Counted from the stretch's first letter, positions 37,473 through 50,381 are shown. The stretch is DNA of 64,000 nt from Caprimulgus europaeus (GCA_907165065.1 OU015526.1:69649723-69713722), one strand, 5' to 3'. Numbers and translations: made by a program. The notes: generated by a model from the sequence alone, not told the origin.

Positions 37473-38208
37473 AGGTTGGAGAGCTGGGATGGGAAAACCT
37501 TAATGAAATATAATAAGGGCAAGTGTAGGGTGTTGCACCTGGGCAGGAACAACCCCAGGTTCCAGTATAGGCTGGGAAATGATAGGTTGGGAATAGAGAG
37601 CAGTGTAGGGGAAAGGGATCTGGGAGGGAAGGGGTGTGGTCAGTAGGTCAAGAGAAGTTCTCCTCCCTCTCCACTCTGCACTGGTGAGTCCACATCTGGA
37701 ATATTGTGTCCAGTTCTGGGCCCCACAGTTCAAGAAGGACAAGGAACTGCTTGAGAGAGTCCAGCACAGAGCCCCCAAGATGATTAGTGGGGGGGAGCAT
37801 CTCCCTTATGAGGAAAGGCTGAGGAAGCTGGGTCTCTTGAGCTTGGAGAAAAGGAGACTGAGGGGTTACCTCATTAATGTTTATAAATATGTAAAGGGTG
37901 AGTGTCAGGAGGATGGAGCCAGGCTCTTCTCAGTGATGTCCAATGATAGGACAAGGAGCAATGGATGCAAGCTGGAACACAGGAGGTTCTGCTTAAACTT
38001 GAGAAGAAACTTCTTTATAGTGACGGTGCCAGAGCACTGGGACAGGCTGCCCTGGGAGGTTGTGGAGTCTCCTTCTCTGGAGACATTTAAGACCCACCTG
38101 GATGCCTGCCTGTGTGATCTCATGTAGATGCTCCTGATCCGGCAGTGGGTTTGGACTAGATGATCTTTTGAGGTCCCTTCCAACCCCTGACATTCTGTGA
38201 TTCTGTGA
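37473..38208 (+). mobile_element. CR1 LINE fragment, subfamily A, internal deletion
   Basis: The longest subfamily A copy. It starts in the region after the reverse transcriptase core: 37473-37630 translates as RLESWDGKTLMKYNKGKCRV and then LHLGRNNPRFQYRLG, a typical CR1 motif. About 90 bases present in the 43.8 kb copy are missing at ~37630, joining this block out of frame to the C-terminal ORF2 part. It ends in CR1 3' octamers. Sister to the copy 3 kb upstream, in the same orientation. Confidence 0.95.
37636..38127 (+). pseudogene. CR1 ORF2 C-terminal remnant, open frame
   Basis: 163 codons open, from the deletion junction to the native ORF2 stop. It carries [20 protein letters not shown] at ~16-35, then [40 protein letters not shown] and [17 protein letters not shown]. 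There is no reverse transcriptase or endonuclease catalytic domain. It differs from the 34.6 kb remnant at scattered residues only. The apparent start methionine lies at the deletion scar and is not a CR1 start. Confidence 0.9.
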
Positions 38209-41089
38209 TAATTTGTATTTTTACTAACAGGTTCTTTTTACTCTAAAAGTCTTACTGAAAGAAAGACTAAGTCAGCCGATCCTAGCGCCAACCAAATGCC
38301 AGCCCTACGTAGTACTATAGGAAATATATTACGAATGAGTAATAATTCTTTAATGCAACAATAGATCTGGAAGAGAACTATTCCACGATCCTAGACCCTA
38401 CAACCCAAAGAATTACCAGCTGTGACAAATGTATCTTAATAATAAGATGTATACCCAGATTTTATACCTAGTAAATATCAATATGTAAAGAGCATGCACA
38501 GAAGAGTCCATGGAGCAGCTCACTGATAGCTCAATAACTATCAGAAGTGTTGGCAGCTAAAGTAAAAGCAAAAGAATTTGAAGTCATATCTTCGTTTGCA
38601 AGTTGCTGTGCCCCATTACATGACATTCTAGAACTGGGGAAAGTGGAAAAATAAACAAGTAAGCATGTACCTAAGTAACTCCCTCCCACATATATCTGCG
38701 TATCTATATAGAAATACAAAACCACAGATGTCAAGTTTACATGGACAATGCTCAGGTCAACTCTATTAGCACTCTGAAATTTCCATTTCTTCCGATTTTC
38801 CCTGTATGTCCACAAGTAGGCAGTCAGATTCTAAACCCAACATGTGTTTTATTTAAATAAGCATTTTCCAAGTTGTCACTGGATACTTCAGAAAAATTAA
38901 TTATGATATTTATTTTTTTTTCTGTAGAGAACTGAGGAATACTGTTTCTTAGACAGTTGCATTTTAATGTAATAGAGGTAGCCAACTGGCAGCAAGGTCA
39001 TAAACAGCCATTCCAACTTGCAAGGCCAGTTGCCAGCTTTAACAGATTTGTCTTTCATGGGATTAATGTTCCGCAATCAATTGTACCAAAGCAGGAAATT
39101 GAAAATACTTTTTCTTTTTTTTTTTTTACAATTATTTTTTCAGTGTGGATTCCTATCCTAACTTTAGCAGGTTGGTATTCTATAAACATTTCATTTCTGT
39201 ATGACACACACCCAGGATTAATTGGAAGTGAAAGCATTTTCTATGGCATTAAAGCATAAATGGACTTTGCTAGAAAAGCTGTGCAAACATTCTAACAAAG
39301 ATGGTTCCTGAGCAGGAGTGGCACAGAAACAATGCATGAATTGATATGCTGTGCACTATTCTTGCCAAAGTAGTTGGGGAAAAGTGATAAAAAAGGTAAA
39401 GTCAAATAATTTTCTGGTTTTTGTTCTGATTGATACAGATTAACATACATATTAAGGTCTTCAGACCTACTTTGAGACAGCACTGCCTAAGGAATGCTAT
39501 AGAAATCTACTTTATTTAGGCAGCATCCTTGAGCCGCACTCCATGAAATGAAATAATATCAGAAAATCTGGCTGTGTAGGCTGTATTTTCTCGAAAATCT
39601 TGATTGCACTGTCTCTTCACTGACCACTCAAAGTTGAAAATAGCTTATGCAAAATCTTATTTTGGATACTCAGGGGGAGCATACTTAAATATGATGAATC
39701 ATATAATCTTAGCAATTACTGTCAAAGTTTTGTCATTTTGAAAGAAGACTGATGTAAAATACTTGCTTAAATTTACAAATGAAAAAAAAAACCAAACCAA
39801 CCCAGAAATGGGAAATAAGGAAAAAGGCATTTCAAAGTAGTTCCTAGGAAATAAAACAAAAAGAACACAGAGAGAACAACATTGATGGGGTTGTCTACCT
39901 TCTTTGCTATGCAAAGGTTCATAGCGGTTTAAACATGCACTGACTCAGTGTTAGTCTCAAAGGGAAATCAAGGAGAAAAGATGTATTTCCAGGCTAAAGG
40001 TAGAATTTCATCCTCCAACCCTATGCTTTGGATAGATTAAGGGAGCAGAGAGGACAGAGCAGGTGATATGCAAGCTGTGGGCTTGTAATTAATCTGTCAT
40101 CTTGAACTTTCTCTTTGCTACTCCAGCAATACATGTGCTCTAGAAATCTACGTACCTAAGGATGTTCAGCTTCAGAAGAGGTGAGCATTGCAAATTGTAT
40201 GCATAAAACCATTTTGTTTAATATTTTCTTTTTCTTATCCAGATCCCTTTTCTTGTGTTTTTATTTTTAAATTCTGCAGTTCAATGCAATCATGAAGTCT
40301 GATTCTGATTTAAGTGCACGGTTGTAAACTGGAAATCATAAACTAATTTGAGTTTACAGGAAAAACCTGCAGCTGAGATTAGGTATGGAGATCAGAACTC
40401 TAAATGTATGGAGACAGGCTTGAACAGATACAATAAGATTTGAGTCAATAAAACAACATGACACACACTTGCTGAGGGAGAATAAACCAAGGACATTTTT
40501 GTATCCCAGTAAACCCTATCCTGGCACTAGGAAAATCCTGAAAAAGCAAACAGGACCAGACACTAGCTTAGTCAAACTGGGAAGCCTCAGGTCACCTTAC
40601 CCAGAGGCAGTCAGCTACTGTACTGCATGATGACAAGCAGTAAGGTTGTCAGTCTTCTTGATGTGGTACTGAAAATAGCCACTCATGCAAAAGCTGAATG
40701 TCCAAAGATCAGTCAGTGTGATGAGAATTTGAGAACCTAAAATTATTTGGAAAGATGCCAACGAGTATCAGTGTCACTCACATGAATCCATTTGTTATCT
40801 AGCGCTGACGGATCAGGAATACATAGGGTAGAGGACCTAGGGCACTCTGCATATGCTGAAAGTGAATGGGATCACAAGCAGAAGCACAAAAATTGTTGGT
40901 AAGATGTGGCTTAATGATTGAAAATCTATAATAAGAAATACCTGTGCTGAGTGTCTCTTCATAATACAAATACTCATCACCTCTATCAGAAATCATTTAT
41001 GCAAGAGAAGCCATGAAGAAGGAAGTGAGGAAGGTATTTTGTATTTTTTTCAGAAGACAGAGGTGTTTCATAGGAGAAAGGCATAAGAA
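38209..41089. other. Unique DNA
   Basis: AT-rich unique sequence. A modest CpG cluster (five CpGs in ~120 bases, 38275-38390) follows the CR1 end. Nothing else stands out; short frames here look like chance. Confidence 0.65.
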
Positions 41090-41144
41090 ATGTGATGACT
41101 TATGTGAGGACTTCTTATGTGAGGACTTCTTATGTGAAGACTTA
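41090..41144. repeat. 15-bp tandem repeat at a CR1 5' junction
   Basis: The unit TGAGGACTTCTTATG occurs twice exactly (41105-41119, 41120-41134), with decayed partial copies on both sides (from ~41091, and TGAAGACTTA at 41135-41144). The array stops where CR1 sequence begins at ~41145. It may predate the insertion, or arise from slippage during 5' end joining of the LINE. Confidence 0.85.
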
Positions 41145-41740
41145 CCAATGGCATCCTGGGGTGCATTAGAAGGGATGTGGTTAGTAGGTCAAGAGAGGTT
41201 CTCCTCCACCTCTACTCTGCCCTGTTGAGGCCACATCTGGAATATTGTGTCCAGTTCTGGGCCCCACAGTTCAAGAAGGACAGGGAACTGCTTGAGAGAG
41301 TCCAGCACAGAGCCCCCAAGATGATTAAGGGAGCGGAGCATCTCCCTTATGAGGAAAGGCTGAGGGAGCTGGGCCTCTTTAGCTTGGAGGAGGCTGAGGG
41401 GTGACCTCATTAATGTTTATAAATATGTAAAGGGTGAGTGTCAGGAGGATGGAGCCAGGCTCTTCTCAGTGATGTCCAATGGTAGGACAAGGGCTGGAAC
41501 ACAGGAGGTTCTGCTTAAACTTGAGAAGCAACTTCTTTACACTGAGGGTGACAGAGCACTGGGACAGGCTGCCCAGGGAGGTTGTGGAGTCTCCTTCTCT
41601 GGAGACATTCAAGACCCGCCTGGATGCCTTCCTGTGTGATCTCTTGTAGGTGTTCCTGCTCTGGCGGGAGGCTTGGACTAGATGATCTATTGAGGTCCCT
41701 TCCAATCCCTGACATTCTCTGTTTCTGTGTGATTCTGTGA
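41145..41740 (+). mobile_element. CR1 LINE fragment, subfamily A
   Basis: It begins at the CR1 word CCAATGGCATCCTGGGGTGC, upstream of the usual subfamily A truncation point here. The frame 41177-41404 encodes [20 protein letters not shown] and the following [14 protein letters not shown]; small deletions near 41388 and 41490 then shift frame. The 3' part carries the CLNLRS and [14 protein letters not shown] blocks as DNA, then the 3' UTR and ATTCTGTG-type units. It lacks the marker bases of the 34.6/37.5 kb pair and groups with the 15.6 kb copy. Confidence 0.95.
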
Positions 41741-42074
41741 CTTCATCCTAGTTCATGTGTCAGTGCCACCTCTGAGAAAATTCCAAGTTTTCACTGAGGT
41801 CGTGGACAAGCTACGCTAAGGGCTGACCCTTTATTTATTCCCAGGAACAGTTTCTACCATTTAATATAAACATAAAGTTCAATTTTTTTTTAAAGAGAAC
41901 AAATGTTTCTGGTAACAAAACTGATGTTGTTATCATGAAGAAGAGGCATAGCCAGACCAAAAAAAAAAAAAAAAAGATGTTTTCTTAGACATATGCAAGT
42001 GATTGTGTCACAAATGTTGTTTTTTATCTTTTCTACTATTTCTCCAGGCCTGTTCATATATGGTTGTCCTGGGT

Positions 42075-42129
42075 TATTATATTATATTATATTATATTAT
42101 ATTATATTATATTATATTATATTATATTA
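42075..42129. repeat. (ATTAT)n pentanucleotide repeat
   Basis: Eleven perfect ATTAT units, likely length-polymorphic. The tyrosine- and isoleucine-rich peptide across it is only the repeat. Confidence 0.95.
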
Positions 42130-42698
42130 ATCCTTTGTGTTTCTTCACTGGGACAGGCAACAGATTTGTAGTTATGAGGGAGGCAGGTAAAAAGTCTTGG
42201 GAGATGATATTCTGTTTTTCAGCGCAAATCCTTCTCTCTAGATTATATTAATATTTTGGGGCATTTTTTATCATAAAGTGTCTTTCAACTGATTGTGTCT
42301 ATTGTCTATAGTTGCTAGTGATGGGTATGAAATAAAAATTATATTTTAGTGACGTAACAGTATTTTGACCTTAATTTGAGATTTTCTTTTGTAATTAATG
42401 AATTATAATGAAATTTGTAAATAAAAATATTATTTTTTACAAAGTATTTGATTTATAGAAATAGATCTGCAAGGCTCTAATACTTTATTGTGTATCGTCA
42501 ATTATTATCTCAGCTTCCTATCTACCCTAGATGTTTCATTTCATTTTCATAAACTGTCACACACTTACTCTGCTGTTTGTAATTGATTTCTTCAGTTTTT
42601 AATGATCCAAAATGAGTTGCATAGATGGATCTAAAAGACCTGTTAATTACTTTTATCTCTGCACACTCTCAGATATAAAAATTCAATCTATTGAAATG

Positions 42699-42727
<29 letters not shown>
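42699..42727. repeat. T29 homopolymer
   Basis: Uninterrupted T tract. No minus-strand retrocopy is recognisable on its left side, where a retrogene body would lie. Confidence 0.9.
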
Positions 42728-42729
<2 letters not shown>

Positions 42730-43759
42730 TAAGCATAGTTTGAATGCTGTACTCAGAAACGGGAGATGATAAAATATAGAATAAATTGATAAACCTCTAT
42801 TGAAGGTAGGATACTGGGGTTCTTCTCTCTGAATGGTACTGATTAATCCATTTGAAGCTGGTTTTGGTGGTTCCCAGTGACAAAACTGGTGAATATTTTT
42901 TAAGTTACTGAAAATTAAACTGCAATGAAAGAAGTCTTTAATAGAGCTCTGCTCACAGGATTGAATTTATGTTAAATGGAGAAAGGAATCTATATTAGAA
43001 GAAAATGATGTGAACTAGCTACAAGATAAGACTTCAAATGTGTTTTTTAAGTTACTTCTCAAACTTGGCATGAAAAATTTTACCTCAACATTTTATCTTT
43101 TTTTACAAGGAATCCCTGGGAATATGCATAAAATATTTGAAATACAAGATCTTTAAATTTTAAGCACTTTCGTTCTTTAAATTGTAAACAACTAAAATTT
43201 TATAAGAGTATTTCCTTTCTTTTCTGTGCATCATGAACAACAGCAGACAAAAGTTTTAGTGAAAAATGCAACATTGATAATTTTAAAGCGTCTTTAAATT
43301 AGAAAGCTATCATATGTCCATATTCAGATATAGGGACAACTGATTTGACTAAAGAACTGAGCATTGTGTTTTCTCGACTCAAAACCTGGCCACATATATA
43401 TAGTAATAAAATTAATTTTGACACCTAAAGATAAAAATTTGCAATAATACTTTCAGAGCTGGTTAAAACTGAATCACTGAGGTACAGTGTTTCCATACAT
43501 TGGATTTCCCTGTTGGAAGCAAATTATTAAGGTCCGGTTAAATATAGTATTAAGACAATATTACTACACAATTGTAGATTATATTAAAGTTGAACTGGTA
43601 ATATCAACTTGGGAAAGCATTTGTTTCGTCCTTATGTAGATAACCCACTAACTGTGTGAAAGAAAATATATGTTAAAGAAGCAGGTGTTGTACACTAAGT
43701 ACTGTCCATATTCTGGACATTTGTAGCAGAGTTATCACTACTCTGGGGTTCTTCTAGCG

Positions 43760-44602
43760 ATCCTTGCCATCCAGAGGGACCTTCACAGGCTTGAGAGATG
43801 GACCTGTGCCAACCTCATGAAGTTCAACAAGGCCAAATGCAAGCTCCTGCATCTGGGTTGAGGCAACCCCAGGTACAAATACAGGCTGGGCAATGAGTGG
43901 CTTGAGGCCAGCTCTGAAGAGAAGGACTTGGGAGTGGTGGTGGATGAGAAGCTCAACATGAGCTGTCAATGTGCGCTTGCAGCCCAGAAGGCCAATAACC
44001 GTATCCTGGTCTGCATCAAGAGAAGTGTGGCCAGCACGTGGAGGAAGGGGATTCTGCCCCTCTGCTCTGCTCTTGTAAGGCCCCACCTGGAGTGCTGTGT
44101 CTAATTCTGGAGCCCCCAACACAAGAGAGACATGGACCAGTTAGAATGAGTCCAGAGGAAGCCACGAGGATGATCTGAGAGCTGGAGCACCTCTGCTATG
44201 AGGACAGGCTGAGAGAGTTGGGGCTGTTCAGCCTGGAGAAGAGAAGGCTCTGGGGAGACCTTATAGCGGCCTTCCAGTACCTGAAGGGGCTACAAGAAAG
44301 CTGGGGAGGGACTTTTCATAAGGGCAGTTAATGACAGGACAAGGGAAAATGGCTTTAAACTGAAAGAGGGTAGGTTTAGATTAGATATTAGGAAGAAATT
44401 TTTCACTATGAGGGTGGTGAGACACTAGAGGAGGTTGCCCAGAGAAGCTGTGGATGCCCCGTCCCGGAAGTGTTCAAGGCCAGGCTGGATGAGGCTTTGA
44501 GCAACATGGTCTAGTGGAAGGTGTCCCTGCTGATGGCAGGGGGGTTGGAACTGGATGATCTTTAAGGCCCCTTCCAACCCAAACCATTCTATGATTCTAT
44601 GA
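43760..44602 (+). mobile_element. CR1 LINE fragment, subfamily B (longest)
   Basis: About 840 bases from just downstream of the reverse transcriptase core to the 3' octamers ATTCTATG. In the + frame it opens with [20 protein letters not shown], continues with [16 protein letters not shown] and reaches [14 protein letters not shown] before the first stops. Further on, [20 protein letters not shown] then FTMRVVRH is clear. Stops and frame shifts are more numerous than in the subfamily A copies, so it is older. It shares its 3' UTR with the minus-strand copies at 10.6 and 23.3 kb. Confidence 0.96.
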
Positions 44603-45633
44603 TCTAGATTAGGACAAGACAGTGAAAACAAACATTCCATAGAGCTCTACCTCCTGCATAGAGACCACATAGAGAGTTGCATAGAGACCACATCATGAAC
44701 AGAGGTTGTGTTGAGTGTTGAAAATTCCAGAGTGATGTTAGGTCCTAAGGTAAATCTATCTCCATTAGTTAAGTCAGGTTATAAACCCGCCTTTTTCAAC
44801 GGTATCGAGGCTGCATCCCTGAAATTCAAATGATGAAAAATAAATCATTGCAGCCAGTAATGCTGACTGAACCTACTGGAGGGACTAAATTTTCTTTTGC
44901 ATCTTTTTTGCATTTTAGAATGAAGAAGTTATCTGCAATTTATAATCTCAAAAGACAAGGAGATTTTTTATATTTTATTTTTAATTTTAAAAATATACAT
45001 GGTACTACATCTGGGAACATATGACCTTTGAAGTATCAATGTCAAGACAGAAATGACAACTAATTAAATTAACCTAAGCTATTTCTAAACGTATTTAAAT
45101 AAATAAATAAAAACATGCATTCCTTTACTGCATGTCAAGATGAAAGAATGCTGTGTCTCAGCTAAGACATCAAAGCCTTGAAAGCGTTTGGAGAAGAAAT
45201 GGAGTACTAATTCTTACTGAAAGCAAAAGTATTCCTAAGGGAACCACTTCTTCTAAACCATATGTCTTTGACATAAACTGGCAATAAAGGAGAAAACTGC
45301 TGCTGAGAATGTGAGAACTGCAGCTGAAATGCTTGCTCCTGTTCAGAGATATTAAAATAATTTGACCTCATTGGAGATACATTGCACATCCTTATTTTGA
45401 GGCTCATATAATCTGTTGAATTGAGCTTGGCACTATCCACTGTGTTAGAAGAAATGGAATACATTTGAAAGTAAGCTATAACAATAAGATTATAGTATTA
45501 CTAACTGGAATGAAATCATCAGCAGAGTTCACTTGGAGTTTATTTGGCACCTATTCTAAATGCAGGACTCAGGAGCACTGTGATAAATTCCCAGATCTGG
45601 GTCTGTGTGTTTTGGTCTGTTATGTGTAGATGT
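44603..45633. other. Unique spacer
   Basis: AT-rich sequence between two CR1 fragments, with a short AAAT run near 45097-45111. No gene or repeat family is seen. Confidence 0.6.
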
Positions 45634-45740
45634 GATGCTTAGGGACATGGTTTAGTGGTGGACTTGACAATGTTAAGTTTACAGTTGGACTCAATGATCT
45701 TGAAGGTCTTTTCCAACCAAAATGATTCTTTGATTCTATG
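45634..45740 (+). mobile_element. CR1 LINE 3' end, subfamily C
   Basis: Only the 3' UTR is left. It has the signature GTTTAGTGGTGGACTTG, then a GTTGGACTCAATGATCTT block, then TTTCCAACCAAAATGATTC and the terminal ATTCTATG. This is the classic chicken-type CR1 tail and differs from subfamilies A and B. It is diverged and has no coding sequence. Confidence 0.93.
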
Positions 45741-48700
45741 TACGTCCTAACTCCATGTGACAACTAGACAATCAACCACTCTTCCTCAGTACTCTGGTTA
45801 CTACCTGAAAGAAACAGGAGCTTTTGTGCTTTTCCAGGTCTATCATGCAGTTTGAAAGGGATTCAAGGTATTGTCTAGCTCAGACACTTCTCTCAGTGTT
45901 AGGGTTGAGTGTAGCCAGACACTGGGATTTCATCCTGCAGTATACAATGGAGATGATCTCAATTTCTTTTCATTGGTGCTATGCAAGAAAACGTTTTCTA
46001 GGAAATGCTCACTGCTGCTCTGTGAGAAAATGCACATAGAAAATAACATGCAGTAAATGCAGTAAACAAAAAGATGTACCATGAAAAAAAGATTTCTGCC
46101 AAAATGGTATAGAGCTGTAAATAGCAGAAATTTAAAAATTGAAGCTGCATCACACAGTTAAATTATCACATTTCTCTGGTCTTCTAAGTAACTAAGTTTT
46201 ATTACAACACCTATTGCAAGTTGCTAACTTTTCAGAACTGGGTATAGAGCTTAAATGTTGGCCATGAAGCATTATGTGCATTTGCAGCTGAAAAAGACAG
46301 TAAATGATGGATCTAAAGAGTAGCTTCATCTCCTTTCCAATTCCTGTGTAAAAACTCCCAAGCAATTCTATTTTTTACATTATGTTTACATTTTAATATA
46401 ATGGAAATCTAGGTAAAGTCCTTATAGTTGGACTATTTCTGCTGCAAACACTTACTCAGTGGTTAAAATACAAAAACCTTCATTGTTTTAGAGACCTGAA
46501 GACACCTTTTCCTCCCACCCTATTAAAGAAATACTCCCTCTTTCATCCACTGAAACTTAAACTAATTTCTGCACAGTAGAATAACTTTAAAGGAATCAGC
46601 TTATTCCTTTTCTCTTGGTAATCAGCCCATAGCCTTTTGGTAAGGGTGCTCCTCTTGGAAATAAGATGAATATTGGAACTCAGATATATAGGCAGTGGCC
46701 ATGAGGTTTCTTTGTCTACTCAGGCTTGATGTTAGAAGGAAATGTCAGTTTTAACTTTAACTTGCCTGGAGTTTAACTTGGTGGACATCCACTGACAACA
46801 TCTATCATACTGACCTCCATAGAGTACGTAAGTGTTCCTTAGTCTAAGTTATAAGAATTTGAGGATGGAATGATCTGAAGTATCAGCTAGATTACATTTT
46901 TTTTTACTGATTTACCATAGTTCTGCTCACTAAATGAGCTGTAAGACAATGAGAGGATGATAGATTTGTTTAAAATTTATGAATGTACAATTCATTTATA
47001 TATATTTAGGAAAGTGTAAGATCTGAGTGTTGTAAGAGACGTTCCTGTCTGCTTAGGACTCATAAAAATACAGAGTCTTAAAAAAAAAGAAAAAAAATTC
47101 AAAATCTAGAATTTCCCAGTGAGCCCATTTATGTGCATGTGTCAAATGGCTTCTTTACAGAAAGATATATAGTAAAATTTATTATATAAGAGATGAAATA
47201 AATAAAAACCTCCTCCTTTCCTTTTCCTCTCACTTACCTCCTTTAGGATTACATTTTTTTAAAATGGTGTTATAGAAGTCTTTCTTGTAGTGTTTCCCAG
47301 TGCTGCAATACTGAATTGTTATGCCATGATGCAATGACATAGATAATACAATACCCTGCCTTCTTGACTAATTACCAATGTTACCTTTCAGATGACAAAA
47401 TTGCTAACTGAATGGATGTGTTATTCCTATAAAATTTTGAAAAGCTGCATTAATTTTATCTTTATCAGTACAGTATTTGGAAAACTTTTTTCTTCTTCCT
47501 CTGACTACCTTCTTCTCTTCTGTATGGACAAATTGTTTGTCATATTTTTGCTATTATCTAAGAATATGTAAAATGAAAATATTCAAATGAGTGTATGTTT
47601 TCAAGATTGAGCCGATACAGCATTAGAAAGTAAGGATGCCTTCTACTGAAAGAAAAAAAAAAAAAAACAACCTACTTTTAGTTACAAAAATAATTACTAC
47701 TTCTGATCTACACCTTATTATCAGACTCTTAATTCATTTATATTTGTGTAGTATTTGAGATTCTTGGATGAAGTTAAGACAGAAGCTGAATGGTATTTTC
47801 AAATGTTGGACAGAGTACTTTTCAAATATGTTCTTATGATTTCTTTTACTTTGAGATTGTGTGCTTATTTTCCACCTGAATCGAACAGACCAACAGGAAC
47901 TCAGGAGTGGTAATCATTCTGACTCCAAAATGGAAGAAAATGTTGTTGCTTGAGCTTATCATTAGCTTTCATATAGCTATAATCCATAGTCTAAAACAAC
48001 TAAATGACAGAAAAGAGAAAGCCCTGGTGAAAGCAAGGATGAGGAACTGAAGAACTTGTGTCTGAAAAAGAGGAAAACTTGAAGTAAAGCAATTTTTTTT
48101 TTTTAGTTCAAATATGAGCTAAATGCCACCTTTTTTTGTTTGCAACTTTAGTTAAAAAAACCCCCAAAAACACTTCTATTTCAATATGGCTAGTTACACA
48201 GGCTAGTATTTGTCCTATTTGTTCCCTCTTCTAATTACGATTATTCTTGTTTCACTGAACAAAAAGCTTAGGAACAAATAAGATTACAGTGGCAGAATAA
48301 GATTGATGAATTTGTTACATTCAAAATCTTGTTATAGGCAAAAGGAAACACAGCTTAAATATCAAGGCAAGAACAACTTATTAGTTAAACTAATGCTGAA
48401 ATGATCTAATAAAAAGATACAGCTATATATTACTATCATTAGTCCAGTCGCAACACTTAAGAACACAATTAAGACCAACATGTACACTCACATCCTCAAA
48501 TCTGTCCCTTTTCCCTGTTGTTATAATCACTACCCAAGACTCCCCTGGTTCCTTCAATTTTCACTTGTCCTGAAGAAGTGTTTAGCAGGGAGAGGGTGAC
48601 AGTCCCTCATCATCAATCTGAGTCATACCCCAGCAGAAGTACAGCTCATATCAAAGGCTTCTTCCTCATTGGATTTGAGTCTGATATATATATATATATA

Positions 48701-49738
48701 TACTGGGGTATACTTCTGTTTTCTAGCATGATCTGTTTACTTTCTCCATCACTTCCCAGTTTGGCTCTCTTCACCAGTTACCTACTAGACAAGTACCCCA
48801 ACAGCCTGCCCCAGCTAACAGAAAGAGCTGCTGTTAGTTACCCTGCATCTGTGTAGGTTTGTTAGACCTTTACTCTTTGTATTTGGTATTTATGAGGCTA
48901 AACTAAAACAGGATAGCAGACTATCCCTGCTATCCCTGCTAAAACAAGCTAAAATCAGTCTGCCTAAGGTGAGCTCAGACTTCGATACCTGGCACAATCA
49001 GGTCAGTACAGATGGGTGGTTTTTTATCAGTGATGGCAAAACCCTATGTACCAGGCTACAAACTTTGGATTTCTCAGACCAACTCTCTAATACCTTCACT
49101 GATGATTTGTAAGGAAGCCACAATGTCTCAAGTAAGCTCTGAAATTGAATTTTTACAGAAAAAAGGTTTAGGATTTGTTTCTTCTTTTCAGAAAAAAAAA
49201 AAAAATGGTAAAAGAAGCTAATGGCATGTTATTTTTGCTAGAAAGAAAGATCTTAGTTGTTTGGCACTAATATTAATTTTAGCAATGTGAGCATTGGGAA
49301 TGGAATTTAAAAGCATTAGATTGTTTTGAGTTAGCACTAGTTCCTTTTGTCTCTCCAGCATACCTAAGACTTACATCTACATGTAAGTGATGTTATTCCC
49401 CACTTAATAACACTAATATAAATACAGAGAAATACTTACAAAATTTTGGAGTGAAGGAAAGTCCTAAGCTCTTTCTGCATATTTTTTTCTTTTCTTGAAA
49501 GCAAGGCAAATGTCATAGAGTCTCAATTCTGCAGTAAGCCTTAAGGACAGAAAAAGCCAATCTGAATTGTTGCTCTCTTCATTTCTTCCTGGACATTATG
49601 CAACTGATGCATGCTTTTTCATATGAACATGATGAAAGGCAACTGGTGAAAGGCAACCAGTCTGTTTAATTTGTAATTTAGTAGTTACAACTACTGATTA
49701 GAATTTAGGTCTCTGTGAATGTTCATACTTGGGTTTAT
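45741..49738. other. Unique AT-rich DNA, no gene recognised
   Basis: Four kilobases with no identifiable transposon. There is a (TA)n run at 48684-48702, and short A runs near 47653 and 49190. Frames here are short and compositionally ordinary. Confidence 0.65.
48684..48702. repeat. (AT)n dinucleotide repeat
   Basis: About nine AT units, giving the YIYIY peptide in the frame that crosses it. Confidence 0.9.
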
Positions 49739-49743
49739 GGGAC

Positions 49744-50376
49744 TGTGGTAGTTTGGGTGGATTCACCTTTTTTGCTTGCAGCCAAACACAGCCTGCTCTA
49801 CCACCCTCCCCACTCCCTCTCCCAGGGAGTAGGGGAGAGAATTAGAAAGAAGGGCAAGGAGATTCACGGGTTTAGACAAAAAACATTCACCAATTAAAAT
49901 GAAATGACAATGACAACAACAGTGACAACAGAACTACACAAATGAGTGACACACAGCACCCACCACCCGCCGACCGATGCCCAGCCCACGCCAGCCAACG
50001 ATCCCGGAGGAGAGACACTCCCAAAACTGAAACCCTGGAAGAGTGAGCCCGAGCGATCCCCCAGAGAAGTACCCCCAGGAAGAGAAGTGCCCTCTCTTCC
50101 AGTCAGCCCTGGTTAATATACTGGCATGACGTGATATGATCTGGAATATTTCACTGGCACATCCAAATGCCAGTTCTGGGCTTTGCTATTCACTACACTT
50201 CTCCCTCCCAGTCCTAATGCAGCTGTGAAGCAGCCAAACACGGTGGCCTTGAGCGCCAGCAGCAACTCACAACACCAGCACTGTTATCAACGTTCTTCTC
50301 ATAATAAGTCTGAACTGAAACACTGTAACTAAAATACTAAAAAGAAAATTAACTCTATCTTAGTAAAACCAGGACA
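49744..50376 (-). mobile_element. Solo ERVL-type LTR (copy 3)
   Basis: A 633-bp solo LTR with exact 5-bp flanking repeats GGGAC (49739-49743 and 50377-50381). Read on the minus strand it starts TGTCCTGGTTTTACTAAG, shares the block CTCAAGGCCACCGTGTTTGG with the LTRs at 11.2 and 61.2 kb, and ends ACTACCACA. Its 3'-end type matches the 61.2 kb LTR. The perfect target repeat and fairly high CpG content suggest a younger insertion than the 18.9 kb copy. No internal retroviral region is present. Confidence 0.92.
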
Positions 50377-50381
50377 GGGAC

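Larger units (their letters stand above)
41741..43759. other. Unique AT-rich DNA with simple repeats
   Basis: Contains an A17 run (41959-41975), a pentanucleotide array (42075-42129) and a T29 run (42699-42727). The remaining sequence is very AT-rich with no recognisable gene or transposon. Confidence 0.65.

Noticed and set aside
38275-38390. Nuclear copy of mitochondrial DNA
   Set aside because: A few words such as CCCTACGTAG looked mitochondrial, but no mitochondrial gene frame can be followed for any length.
43754-44122. 122-codon minus-strand frame
   Set aside because: It is antisense to the ORF2 region of the CR1 copy at 43760-44602; the recognisable protein is on the plus strand.
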